A stretch of 64,000 nt of DNA from Candidatus Woesearchaeota archaeon (GTDB taxonomy: Archaea; Nanobdellota; Nanobdellia; Woesearchaeales; WJKL01). Under the pieces are notes generated by a model. It was not told the origin of the DNA and did not search any database. It saw only the letters and a program-made list of their open reading frames with translations. The stretch spans positions 1 to 64,000 of the forward strand of contig JAHWIR010000010.1 in the NCBI GenBank assembly GCA_019322435.1. The letters run 5' to 3'. A program made the position numbers and the translations under genes. Of this stretch, positions 1 through 7,204 are shown in pieces; the first letter of the stretch is position 1; each line of letters opens with the position of its first letter.

Positions 1-282
1 CCAATAGCCCCCCCAATAACACCGCCAATAGAAAAAGAAGAATTTGAAAAACTGTCAGAACTAATACAAAAAAGGAAAAAACCAAGAGAACCATTAGTAA
101 AAATAAAAAAACTTCCTCCAAAAAAAGCAGATGAATTTGCAAGACTCCAAAAACTAATAGAATCAAAAAAACCAATACTAAAAAAACCAAAAAAAGATCT
201 AACACCCAAAGAAAGACAAGATGTAAAAGACCTATTCTATAGATTATCCCAGCTAAAAAAAGAAGTATCAAAGAAAAAATGA
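1..282 (+). CDS. C-terminus of a Lys/Pro-rich protein (5' end outside window)
   Basis: An open frame runs from base 1 to a TGA at 280-282 and has no start inside the window. The 93 visible residues begin with a proline-rich stretch (PIAPPITPPI) and continue as a highly charged, lysine-rich, probably helical tail. No domain is recognisable. The stop overlaps the ATG of the next gene (ATGA at 279-282), so it is co-transcribed with, and probably translationally coupled to, the pilin-like cluster downstream. It could be the tail of an assembly component of that cluster, but this is only inference from position. Confidence 0.7.
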   Translation, partial: PIAPPITPPIEKEEFEKLSELIQKRKKPREPLVKIKKLPPKKADEFARLQKLIESKKPILKKPKKDLTPKERQDVKDLFYRLSQLKKEVSKKK

Positions 283-833
283 ATAAAACTACAAAAATTG
301 AAAATTTTTGTCGGCTTGGATTTCCTTTCAGGAAAACCAAGAAAGCCCAAATAGCAGGACAAGTATTTATCTTTATATTGGCAGCAGTCCTCGCAATCCT
401 GATAATCACTTATGGATACAGGGCAATAAAAAGCTTTACAGACAGAACAAGCCAGATTGCTTTAGTAAGTTTCAAAAACACATTAGAATCAGAGCTAAGA
501 ACAACTGCCTCAGACCCAAGATCAGTTAACAAGCTTGATTTGGTGATTCCAGGCAATTTTGAAAAATTCTGCATCATAGACCTAGCTAAACCTCCATCAA
601 ATGAAATCTGCAGTCCAGGACCCAATTATAATCCTTTTATCTGTGATGCCTGGCAAAATCCATCTTACCCAGATCCAGAAAATGCATTTTTCATTCCAAT
701 GACTCCAATGAAACTCCCTACTATAGAAATAGATCCTCCTGGTTATCTATGCCCTATTCCATCAAAAAACAAAATCTCTCTAAGATTAGAAGGAAAAGGA
801 GACAGAGCAAAAGTCTCTGAATGGAAAGAATGA
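279..833 (+). CDS. Prepilin-like single-helix surface protein, 184 aa
   Basis: The N-terminus has an unusually long basic leader (24 residues) ending in KKAQ at residues 21-24, followed by a hydrophobic helix at about 26-46, as in type IV prepilin-like proteins processed by an archaeal prepilin peptidase. The rest is a predicted extracellular domain with several Cys and Pro residues and no family I recognise. Leader residues 5-19 are encoded by a double-hairpin DNA element (stems at 292-310 and 321-335), and the first 42 nt closely match those of the gene at 5419. Start chosen at 279 because ATGA overlaps the upstream stop. Role as a pilus or pseudopilin subunit is inferred. Confidence 0.75.
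   Translation: MNKTTKIENFCRLGFPFRKTKKAQIAGQVFIFILAAVLAILIITYGYRAIKSFTDRTSQIALVSFKNTLESELRTTASDPRSVNKLDLVIPGNFEKFCIIDLAKPPSNEICSPGPNYNPFICDAWQNPSYPDPENAFFIPMTPMKLPTIEIDPPGYLCPIPSKNKISLRLEGKGDRAKVSEWKE
292..335 (+). repeat. In-frame double-hairpin element, copy A
   Basis: Hairpin 1 pairs 292-299 with 303-310 (8 bp, loop GAA). A TCGGCTTGGA spacer follows. Hairpin 2 pairs 321-325 with 331-335 (5 bp, loop TTTCA). The element lies inside the leader-coding part of the gene at 279 and keeps its frame. Compared with copy D at 5433-5478 the tip pair of hairpin 1 changes from T-A to C-G, a compensatory change. Confidence 0.65.
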
Positions 834-1849
834 AATCTCAAAAAGCACAGGTTTCAGCACAATTCGCATGGATATTCATCCTGATAGCAGGAGCAATAAT
901 CCTGATATTCTTCACTTCAATTGTCTATAAACAAAGAGAAATATCAGACACAAAACTTTCAGAGACAATCCTAAACAAACTAGAGACAATAATAACAGGA
1001 GCAGCTCTTAGCCCAGGAACATCCCAGCCAATCGACATGCCAGAAGCAGAGATCCTTTTTGTCTGTGATGAAGAAGGATATTCCACAATGTCTGTTAAAA
1101 GGGCAACACCCAAGGAAATCCCTTCTCAGGTAATCTTTGCTCCAGACATTCTAAAAGGAGTGCAAATAACATCCCTGGCCTTGCCCTGGCAAACACCTTT
1201 CAAATCAACAAACTTCCTCTATCTTTCAGCTCCAAACATAAAATATGTTTTTATCAACCCAGATACATTAACTGCTCAAGAAATACTGGATGAGTGGAGA
1301 TTAGATTTCATAAAGCAGGAAGTAGAATCCTTAGATGACATAAACGCAGAAGGCTTTGAAAAAATCAAACTAATCTTTTTTCAAGGAGAACAAGATACCT
1401 TATTTCTTCCAGAATCACTGCAGCCAAAAAAACTAGGTGTAACAGCAATAACCATAACTCCAAACAAAGTTGATTTCTACAAAAAACAAGGAGAAATACT
1501 TGTAAAAGATGCACCAAGAGGCTATAATACTTTGCCTCACTCAGACCTTGCTACCAGATTTGGAGCAATCTTTTCCCAAGATTTAACCTCTTATGAATGC
1601 AACATGAAAAAAGCACTCAAAAAACTAAGCCTTGTTTCAGAAATCTATGCAGCCAGAGAATCTTCCTTAAACTCATCAATACCAGGATGTAAATATTACT
1701 ACATTAATCAAATCTCCAACCTAATATCTTACTTAGATTTATGCAATCTAGAGCCAGCAGATTGCTTAACACAACTCAAAGAATACACAGCTCCAATCCA
1801 GCAGCAGCAAGACTCATTGATAAGACATTCCTGTCCTGAAATATACTAA
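830..1849 (+). CDS. Prepilin-like membrane-anchored protein, 339 aa
   Basis: I place the start at 830, not the in-frame ATG at 821, because 830 gives an ATGA overlap with the previous stop and a compact leader MKSQKAQ. Residues about 10-32 form one hydrophobic helix (FAWIFILIAGAIILIFF), and about 300 residues follow with a mixed alpha/beta composition and a few cysteines. This is a short uninterrupted version of the leader found enlarged in the gene at 2970. Family not recognised. It is probably a subunit or minor component of the surface appendage encoded here. Confidence 0.75.
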   Translation: MKSQKAQVSAQFAWIFILIAGAIILIFFTSIVYKQREISDTKLSETILNKLETIITGAALSPGTSQPIDMPEAEILFVCDEEGYSTMSVKRATPKEIPSQVIFAPDILKGVQITSLALPWQTPFKSTNFLYLSAPNIKYVFINPDTLTAQEILDEWRLDFIKQEVESLDDINAEGFEKIKLIFFQGEQDTLFLPESLQPKKLGVTAITITPNKVDFYKKQGEILVKDAPRGYNTLPHSDLATRFGAIFSQDLTSYECNMKKALKKLSLVSEIYAARESSLNSSIPGCKYYYINQISNLISYLDLCNLEPADCLTQLKEYTAPIQQQQDSLIRHSCPEIY

Positions 1850-1850
1850 A

Positions 1851-2429
1851 ATGAAACAAGCCCAGATAAAAACAAAGAAAACCAAAGGTTTTCGTGTATT
1901 GAGTTGTTCACGTAGTGGACAAATCAAAACAAAGAAAATGCTAAATTTTCGTGGCTTGAACTGTCCTAAAGGACAGATCAAAATGTTTGAATCCATTGCA
2001 GTATTAGTAGTTTTCTTTATCCTATTGATGTTTGGACTGATGTTTTATTCGCAAGTGCAAAAAGCCTCATTTCAAAGAGAAATGGAGCAGATAAGAATAG
2101 AGAAAGCAATTGATACAGCCCAGAGAGTGTTTTTCTTGCCAGAGCTGAACTGCATAGGCACGCACGATGTTGACTGCTTAGATGAATTAAAATTAGAAAA
2201 CGCTGAATCAATTATTAAGGAAAACAGCGTCTATTATCAGGATATCTTTGGATTCAGCAATGTAGAGATACAAAAAATATATCCAGAATCCATAGACTCA
2301 TGGCAGCTCTATGATGTTCCAAGACCAAAATATACAGGAATAATCTCAGTCCAATTCCCAGTATCTCTCTATGATCCAATTGAAGACCTATATTCCTTTG
2401 GAATATTGTATATAGATGTTTACAAATGA
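1851..2429 (+). CDS. Prepilin-like protein with a leader enlarged by two tandem elements, 192 aa
   Basis: The pilin-type signal is KGQ at residues 41-43 followed by a hydrophobic helix (about 48-66). The 40 residues before it are made of two related segments, each beginning QIKTKK and each encoded by a double-hairpin element. The mature domain has a pair of close cysteines (NCIGTHDVDC). The start at 1851 lies one base after the previous stop. An internal ATG at 1983 would remove the inserted leader and also the KGQ signal, so 1851 is preferred. Its 3' end overlaps the next ATG. Confidence 0.7.
   Translation: MKQAQIKTKKTKGFRVLSCSRSGQIKTKKMLNFRGLNCPKGQIKMFESIAVLVVFFILLMFGLMFYSQVQKASFQREMEQIRIEKAIDTAQRVFFLPELNCIGTHDVDCLDELKLENAESIIKENSVYYQDIFGFSNVEIQKIYPESIDSWQLYDVPRPKYTGIISVQFPVSLYDPIEDLYSFGILYIDVYK
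1877..1976 (+). repeat. In-frame double-hairpin element, tandem copies B1 and B2
   Basis: B1: stem 1877-1883/1887-1893 (7 bp, loop AAA), then stem 1904-1911/1915-1922 (8 bp with one G-T, loop GTA). B2: stem 1934-1939/1945-1950 (6 bp), then GTGGCTTGAA, then stem 1961-1966/1971-1976 (perfect 6 bp, loop TAAA). The two units share the approach sequence AAAACAAAGAAAA and the TTTTCGTG segment, so they look like a tandem duplication. Both are translated in frame. Confidence 0.65.
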
Positions 2430-2899
2430 AAACAAAATCGCAGATGGAAATAATGGGATTAGCAATCATAGTAATCCTAGTAGCATTAGCAATGCTTTTT
2501 GCAATACAATTCATAATCCTAAAGCCTGCAGAGACAAAAGAAACATTAACACAAGAACAATTGGCATTCAACACACTAAACGCAATTCTTGCAACAAACA
2601 CTAACTGCAATGGCCTGCCCCTTTCACATCTTATAGAAGACTGCGCAGAAGGTGCGGGAATCCAGTGCATAGATGGAGATTCTTGCTACTTTGCAGCTAA
2701 AGAAATAGAAAAAATCCTTGCTTTATCTTTAGAAGAATGGAAAAGACAATATTATTTCACAATAGAATTCAATGACCTCAACCTAGTAGATCCTATTGGA
2801 GAACCATGCCCAGGAGCAAAAGCATCTTCACAGCCATGCTGCTCCCTTCCAACAAGAAGAAACATACCAATACTGGTTAACCTGGATATTTGCAGTTAA
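2426..2899 (+). CDS. Prepilin-like protein, 157 aa
   Basis: A very short leader (MKTKSQMEI) is followed by a helix at residues about 8-31 rich in Ile, Leu and Ala. The Q-M-E arrangement with Glu at position 5 of the mature chain is the classic type IV pilin pattern (known for the family), so this is among the better pilin candidates here. The external part has seven or more cysteines including a CC pair (QPCCS), suggesting disulfides. The start overlaps the upstream stop by 4 nt. Exact function unknown. Confidence 0.75.
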   Translation: MKTKSQMEIMGLAIIVILVALAMLFAIQFIILKPAETKETLTQEQLAFNTLNAILATNTNCNGLPLSHLIEDCAEGAGIQCIDGDSCYFAAKEIEKILALSLEEWKRQYYFTIEFNDLNLVDPIGEPCPGAKASSQPCCSLPTRRNIPILVNLDICS

Positions 2900-2912
2900 A
2901 CTTATAAAAACA

Positions 2913-2926
2913 TTTATATATAAATA
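2913..2926 (+). promoter_or_regulatory. TATA box before the candidate major pilin
   Basis: TTTATATATAAATA lies 44-57 nt upstream of the ATG at 2970, after the only sizeable gap so far in the cluster. Transcription starting about 25 nt downstream would give a short leader carrying the Shine-Dalgarno motif GAGGTGA (2957-2963). Confidence 0.6.
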
Positions 2927-2969
2927 AACCAATTTTCACATATCATACTCAAAAACGAGGTGAATCAAC

Positions 2970-3302
2970 ATGAAATCTCAAAAATCAAAGATTTTTGAAG
3001 GCGTTGGAAAACGCAGTTTTCAAACGAAAGCACAAGGAATCTCAATCAATGTTATAATAGTAGCTGCAATTGCCTTGATTGTTCTTGTTGTCCTGGTTGC
3101 AATCTTCACAGGAAGGCTGGGAATCTTCACAAGAGAAGTCGCAAAAGTAGGAACCGAATGCTCAGAATTTACAGAGACAGTAGAAGGCACAGAATACAAC
3201 GCAGTCTGGCAATCAGCAGAATGCGGAGATAAAAAAGAAATATTCACAGCAGTAGATGCTGACGACCATGCAGGAGAACACTGTTGTGTTGTAACCGGAT
3301 AA
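2970..3302 (+). CDS. Type IV pilin-like protein, best candidate for the major subunit, 110 aa
   Basis: Small size, an archaeal pilin-type N-terminus (KAQGISINVIIVAAIALIV) with the helix at about residues 24-46, its own strong TATA box, a good Shine-Dalgarno (GAGGTGA) and a T-rich terminator make this the likeliest abundant subunit. The leader equals the MKSQK-AQ of the gene at 830 but is interrupted after residue 5 by about 16 residues encoded by a double-hairpin element (2979-3014). The C-terminus ends in a HCCVVTG segment, and three more cysteines are present. Assignment as major pilin is inference. Confidence 0.75.
   Translation: MKSQKSKIFEGVGKRSFQTKAQGISINVIIVAAIALIVLVVLVAIFTGRLGIFTREVAKVGTECSEFTETVEGTEYNAVWQSAECGDKKEIFTAVDADDHAGEHCCVVTG
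2979..3014 (+). repeat. In-frame double-hairpin element, copy C
   Basis: Stem 2979-2986/2990-2997 (perfect 8 bp, loop AAA) and stem 3001-3005/3010-3014 (5 bp, loop GGAA). It splits the leader codons for MKSQK and AQ that are contiguous in the paralogue at 830, which is direct evidence that the sequence is an insertion. Confidence 0.65.
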
Positions 3303-3320
3303 ATTTTTTTCTTTTATTTT
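3303..3320 (+). terminator. T-rich terminator after the candidate pilin
   Basis: A run of T (TTTTTTTCTTTTATTTT) follows directly after the stop codon at 3300-3302, the typical archaeal intrinsic terminator. No stem is required. Confidence 0.5.
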
Positions 3321-3326
3321 AGTAAT

Positions 3327-3336
3327 ATTTATATAG
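3327..3336 (+). promoter_or_regulatory. TATA box for the 46-aa pilin-like gene
   Basis: ATTTATATAG is centred about 31 nt before the ATG at 3362, which would yield a leaderless or nearly leaderless transcript that re-initiates the cluster downstream of the terminator at 3303. Confidence 0.5.
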
Positions 3337-3361
3337 ATTCTTTATTAAATTTAAGCACAAG

Positions 3362-3502
3362 ATGCAAAAAAAGAGGTTATTTTCTATATATAAAAAAGGA
3401 ATCTCAAAAACTATTGTATGGGCAATTCTTGCTGTAGCCCTTATAGTAATATTTGGACTTATATTGTTCGCGACAATAAGGGGGATTATAAATGTTCAAT
3501 AA
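3362..3502 (+). CDS. Tiny pilin-like membrane protein, 46 aa
   Basis: Starts at ATG 3362 and ends at TAA 3500-3502, overlapping the next gene by 11 nt. The protein has a basic leader ending KKGIS and a single hydrophobic helix (about residues 18-40), with almost nothing after it. The KKG leader is the canonical prepilin-peptidase type. It may be a helix-only subunit of a filament or a small membrane partner. It has no recognisable family and is supported by its promoter, its leader and its tight packing. Confidence 0.6.
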   Translation: MQKKRLFSIYKKGISKTIVWAILAVALIVIFGLILFATIRGIINVQ

Positions 3503-4496
3503 AAAAGCATTTTTATCTTATGCTACAATAATTAACATCGCTCTCCTTACTCTATCCTTAGTTTTAATTCTAGGATTATGGAACATAATTTTTTCAGAAG
3601 CAGAGTCAGCTGTATCAGAATCCTTATGCGAATCCTTCAATGCAGCAAGATTCCAGGCAAGCTGGAAACCAGCAGGACAAAGAATTACATTTGTTCCAAG
3701 AACATGCAAAATTATAGATAAAACAGAAAAAGAGGCATTGCCAGAAAAAGGATATCCAGAAACATTAGAAGGAACACAGGAAAATATCCAGAAGTTAATA
3801 GTAAAATGCTGGAACATGTGGCTAAAAGGCTATGAAGACGATATGTTTGATGCTAATGTTTTTCCAGGAGGAAAACAGGATTGTTTTGTCTGCTATGCAC
3901 TCAACATCAAAAAAGGCATTAAACCTTCTTTTAACAGCTCAGATTTTGACAAATCTCTAAGTAAAGAAATTTACATTGTAGAAGATGCAAGTGACAGATG
4001 TCATGGAAAAGAGAATTTCTATTCAGGAGGCTACTGCAGAACAGCATGCAAAGCAGATGAAAAATCGACCCCTTCAAAAAAATGCAAGACAAATGAATAC
4101 TGCTGTATCCAAAGCAACAAGGACAACGAATGTATTGACAAAGGAGGAGCTTGCAGACAGCTTTGCAATGAGAATGAAAAGCCTTTCCCGCCTCCAGAAG
4201 GATGGAAATGCGCAGGCAAGTATGAAACATGCTGTATAGAAAACAAAAACCTATATACTTATAGAGACTATGTGCAGGTTTATGGAGGTGTAGGAAGAAT
4301 AGATGTAAAGCCAGGCATAGAATTTTGTCCTCAAGGCAGCGATTGTGCAGACACCTATGCTATCGCATTCGCCGCAAAAACAACAAACTGGATCTGGTCA
4401 CCAGCACCAACAAACATCAACAGGATTGTTGTAACAACTTTAACTGAAGTTAAAGATAAAGAATGCCATGTTCAAACAGGAGTATCAGGTGATTAA
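3492..4496 (+). CDS. Membrane-anchored protein with two tandem cysteine-knot-like repeats, 334 aa
   Basis: A short leader (MFNKKAF) is followed by a hydrophobic helix at about 10-33. Residues about 165-252 contain two similar cysteine-rich units. Each reads G-x-C-R-x-x-C, then E-K, then C, then a C-C-I close (first GYCRTAC to EYCCIQ, second GACRQLC to ETCCIE). This spacing resembles small disulfide-rich (defensin or knottin-like) folds, though no homology is claimed. The remainder is not recognised. It is probably exposed on the cell surface. Start at 3492 overlaps the previous gene. Confidence 0.7.
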   Translation: MFNKKAFLSYATIINIALLTLSLVLILGLWNIIFSEAESAVSESLCESFNAARFQASWKPAGQRITFVPRTCKIIDKTEKEALPEKGYPETLEGTQENIQKLIVKCWNMWLKGYEDDMFDANVFPGGKQDCFVCYALNIKKGIKPSFNSSDFDKSLSKEIYIVEDASDRCHGKENFYSGGYCRTACKADEKSTPSKKCKTNEYCCIQSNKDNECIDKGGACRQLCNENEKPFPPPEGWKCAGKYETCCIENKNLYTYRDYVQVYGGVGRIDVKPGIEFCPQGSDCADTYAIAFAAKTTNWIWSPAPTNINRIVVTTLTEVKDKECHVQTGVSGD

Positions 4497-4641
4497 AATT
4501 AAAAAACTATTTAAAAAAGCCCTGGAATTCCAGTATATCATAATGATAATTATTCTTTCATTACTGTTTATCTTCCTTATTTTATGGTATACAGGCTTGG
4601 TAGATTATGCAGGCGAGTTGATAACCTCGATCTTCAAATGA
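4489..4641 (+). CDS. Small single-helix membrane protein, 50 aa (GTG start)
   Basis: Read from GTG at 4489, which overlaps the previous gene by 8 nt, to TGA 4639-4641, which overlaps the next ATG (ATGA). The product has a basic N-terminus (VIKIKKLFKK), a hydrophobic helix (about 16-36) and a short tail. Overlaps on both sides and the pilin-like layout support it as a real gene of the cluster. No family recognised. Confidence 0.55.
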   Translation: MIKIKKLFKKALEFQYIIMIIILSLLFIFLILWYTGLVDYAGELITSIFK

Positions 4642-5408
4642 AAATATTAAAGAAAAAAGCGCAGCTGCAGAGGATAATAGAAGTCATAATACTTTTGATT
4701 CTCTTGGTCCTAGTCATAACAATTTTTTTTGCACCAGAAGGTCTTCTGCAAAAAGTAGCTGAAAAATCAGAAGTTTTCAAGAAATTCATCCCAGTAAGAC
4801 AACCAACAGAACCAAAACAGGAATTAACAGCTTCTGAAGAGCAAAAGAAAGAGTTTGACGGATTTTGTGATGCCTTAAAGAAATACAGGGAATCAGAAAA
4901 TTGCTTACTGCCTTATTCAGAACTTTCATCCCTGGAAGAGTTTACAATCCGGATCACCATAGCAGAAAACAGCCTTTATGCCCAGCTTCTAAATCCCCAT
5001 GACCAGACAACAGAAAATTCCTGCTCAATACCAGGATTAATTCCGTGCGCTGTTGCAGGTAAGAACAAAGCAGCAATTAATTTCTACAACAATTATCTTG
5101 ACGATTTGCAAAAAATAAAATCTCCTAAAGACTCTCCAGAGTTCTCAGAGCCAGACCAAATATTTATTGGATGGGAATGCACAGATGGCAATGAAAAATG
5201 CATATTAGTTCATTTCAAAGATGGCTGGAAAATAAAAGAAGATATGGAAGATGCAAACATTATCTATAAACCAGATAAAAATCATGTTTGCTTTTTTCCA
5301 ACATATGATGGAGATTGGTTATGTGATGCAGATGAAGAAGGCCTTGATGATGCTTGTTTATTAGATTCAAAAGAAAATATACAAAATGTCATATCTACGT
5401 GTAAATGA
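4638..5408 (+). CDS. Prepilin-like membrane-anchored protein, 256 aa
   Basis: The start is placed at ATG 4638 rather than an upstream in-frame start at 4584, because 4638 gives the ATGA overlap seen throughout this cluster and a proper leader MKILKKKAQ. One helix follows (about 12-32), then about 220 residues with at least eight cysteines, several in the last 50 residues. The family is unknown. The external domain is probably disulfide-stabilised. Confidence 0.75.
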   Translation: MKILKKKAQLQRIIEVIILLILLVLVITIFFAPEGLLQKVAEKSEVFKKFIPVRQPTEPKQELTASEEQKKEFDGFCDALKKYRESENCLLPYSELSSLEEFTIRITIAENSLYAQLLNPHDQTTENSCSIPGLIPCAVAGKNKAAINFYNNYLDDLQKIKSPKDSPEFSEPDQIFIGWECTDGNEKCILVHFKDGWKIKEDMEDANIIYKPDKNHVCFFPTYDGDWLCDADEEGLDDACLLDSKENIQNVISTCK

Positions 5409-5418
5409 GGTGTTTTAA

Positions 5419-5757
5419 ATGAATAAAACTACAAAAATCAAAGATTTTTATCGGCTTGTACGTTCTCAAAGAAAGAACAAGAAAGCAGTTGAAATGTCTT
5501 TGAATGTTGTGATTACAGCAGTAATCCTCCTTGTTGTCTTGATTGTAGTAGTGGCAGTATTCACCAGATTGTTTGGGAGAGAAGCAAAACAGCTAGAAGG
5601 ACAGATAAGTGGATTAGATGACACAGATGAGGATAATATAATCAACATGTTTGACAGGTGCCCGTGCACTGAAGGAGTAAAAGACTACGATGGCTGCAGC
5701 AGTCAAGAAGCATTAGACCAAGCAAAGGCAAAACCAAAACCAAAAACATGCCCATAG
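5419..5757 (+). CDS. Pilin-like protein with a thrombospondin-type-3-like Ca-binding tail, 112 aa
   Basis: The leader (MNKTTKI... ending NKKAV) is enlarged by a double-hairpin element at 5433-5478 and is nearly identical in DNA to that of the gene at 279. The helix is at about 31-50. The short external part contains DDTDEDNIINMFDRCPC and KDYDGC, which resembles a TSP type 3 calcium-binding repeat (alternating Asp residues before D-x-C-P). A Shine-Dalgarno GAGGTG precedes the ATG by 9 nt. The tail ends in a Lys/Pro-rich segment. Probably an appendage subunit; calcium binding is inferred. Confidence 0.7.
   Translation: MNKTTKIKDFYRLVRSQRKNKKAVEMSLNVVITAVILLVVLIVVVAVFTRLFGREAKQLEGQISGLDDTDEDNIINMFDRCPCTEGVKDYDGCSSQEALDQAKAKPKPKTCP
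5433..5478 (+). repeat. In-frame double-hairpin element, copy D
   Basis: Stem 5433-5439/5443-5449 (7 bp, loop AAA), spacer containing TCGGCTTGTA, and stem 5462-5466/5474-5478 (5 bp). The spacer shares CGGCTTG with copies A and B2 (GGCTTG). Frame of the host gene is kept. Confidence 0.65.
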
Positions 5758-5758
5758 A

Positions 5759-6358
5759 ATGAAAAAGAAAGCAATCATGTATGAATTCCTTGTAAGATTG
5801 ATCATTGCAGTACTCATGGTAACTGCAGCAATAATCATAGGCAAATCATTCTTTAGATTGACTAGCGAAGGAATGAATTCTTATCACAAATTAGTGGGAG
5901 TAATAGAAGACATTGAGCCACCAGAGCTTAAAAGCACGTCTTTAGCCATGGATAAAGAAACAATGATAGTCGTCTTCAATGAAAATATTGATCCTATTGT
6001 AGCAGATTCAGAAGTAGCTTACAAACCAGGGATTGCAGCACTACCTGCACCATATTCTTTATTAAATTCCAAGGTACAGGTATCAAGACCAGCATCATGC
6101 GACATAAATCAAAATTGCGTATGTTTAATCAGAGATGTAGAAAAAACCGGAAATGTGTATGATTTGCTCACAGTTAAATATGAAGAAGCCGTTTGTAATC
6201 CAGTTGAGCACACATTTATGCAAGGCGATATTGAAAACGGAAGAATAGTCATTTATAGGCCAAGGCAAATAGTTCCAAGGGATAGAACAGTCTGGATAGA
6301 AAATCGCAACAACATTTTAGCAATGTGCTTGTCTTCTCCACCATGTTTCCCAGAATAA
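5759..6358 (+). CDS. Pilin-like membrane-anchored protein, 199 aa
   Basis: Starts one base after the previous stop. Leader MKKKAIMYE, then a hydrophobic helix about 10-30. The Glu just before the helix is typical of type IV pilins. The external domain has a CPC-like segment (NQNCVCLIRD) and ends with PPCFPE, and is otherwise not recognised. It belongs to the same polycistron as its neighbours. A new promoter follows at 6368, so this may be the end of a transcription unit. Confidence 0.72.
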   Translation: MKKKAIMYEFLVRLIIAVLMVTAAIIIGKSFFRLTSEGMNSYHKLVGVIEDIEPPELKSTSLAMDKETMIVVFNENIDPIVADSEVAYKPGIAALPAPYSLLNSKVQVSRPASCDINQNCVCLIRDVEKTGNVYDLLTVKYEEAVCNPVEHTFMQGDIENGRIVIYRPRQIVPRDRTVWIENRNNILAMCLSSPPCFPE

Positions 6359-6367
6359 CTTCCGAAA

Positions 6368-6378
6368 GATATAAATAA
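6368..6378 (+). promoter_or_regulatory. TATA box for the distal pilin-like operon
   Basis: AGATATAAATA is centred about 27 nt before the ATG at 6400, the spacing expected for a leaderless archaeal mRNA. Confidence 0.5.
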
Positions 6379-6399
6379 CCTCTATTATTCTATAAACTC

Positions 6400-7203
6400 A
6401 TGCAAAAAAGAGGTCAGATAACTGTTAAATATGTATCAGAGTTGGTGTTTGGAATCGCTGTTTCTGTTATAATCATTATCATAGCTGTAGCAGCCGGCAC
6501 TGGAGAGATCTATCAAAAAATAAGGCTGTCAAATGAAAACATACTGTCAATCAACACACTAAATTCTGTTCCAGATAATGCAAACATCTTCTATAAAGAG
6601 AACTCATCAGCTTACTCCTACAAAATATCTGGAAACTCATTAGAGACATTCAAGACAATGGACGACCCCTTGCTGGTCAAGAGATATTTTATAAGAACAG
6701 TACAGCAAGATTTTGATGAATCATTTAAAAACCCCACGAATATCAATCTGGGAAAATCAGGAAATATAATAAAAATAGAGCAGGATTCAATCCCTGTTCT
6801 TGATAAGCAGAGATGCCCTTCTATTGAGCTGCTTCATGTTCAGACAAAGATAAGCCCTCAGACAAAAGACGGAGCTCTTTACGAATTTACAAACGCAATT
6901 GCTTCCAGATTAAATGCAGAAACAACAGACACCATTACAGCAGGCACAGAACAGGCTTTAGAGATAATTCCTTCCACAGAGCAGAACTCAGCAACAGCAT
7001 ACATCAATCCAAATCTTGAAAGCAAGAAAAGAGCCTGCCTGATCCTAAACAATCTTTTGAATTTCTATCCAGACTTGGAAACAACAATCGTTGTCTCAGA
7101 TAAACTAGAAAATGCAAAAACAGGAGTTTCCCTTGCATTGCCTGCTGCTCTTGAGACCTCTGCAACAATATCAGCAGTAACAGAGGCATTCGAGGCATCT
7201 TAA
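6400..7203 (+). CDS. Prepilin-like membrane-anchored protein, 267 aa
   Basis: Leader MQKRGQ is a classic archaeal class III signal (K/R-G-Q), followed by a helix at about 12-33 after SELV. About 230 external residues follow, Ser/Thr/Asn-rich with only two cysteines, unlike several neighbours. The family is not recognised. First gene of a new transcription unit (promoter at 6368) running to 8980 with one-base gaps or overlaps. Confidence 0.75.
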   Translation: MQKRGQITVKYVSELVFGIAVSVIIIIIAVAAGTGEIYQKIRLSNENILSINTLNSVPDNANIFYKENSSAYSYKISGNSLETFKTMDDPLLVKRYFIRTVQQDFDESFKNPTNINLGKSGNIIKIEQDSIPVLDKQRCPSIELLHVQTKISPQTKDGALYEFTNAIASRLNAETTDTITAGTEQALEIIPSTEQNSATAYINPNLESKKRACLILNNLLNFYPDLETTIVVSDKLENAKTGVSLALPAALETSATISAVTEAFEAS

Positions 7204-7204
7204 A

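Noticed and set aside
2254..2670. 138-codon minus-strand frame
   Set aside because: Antisense to two pilin-like genes; no motifs or promoter.
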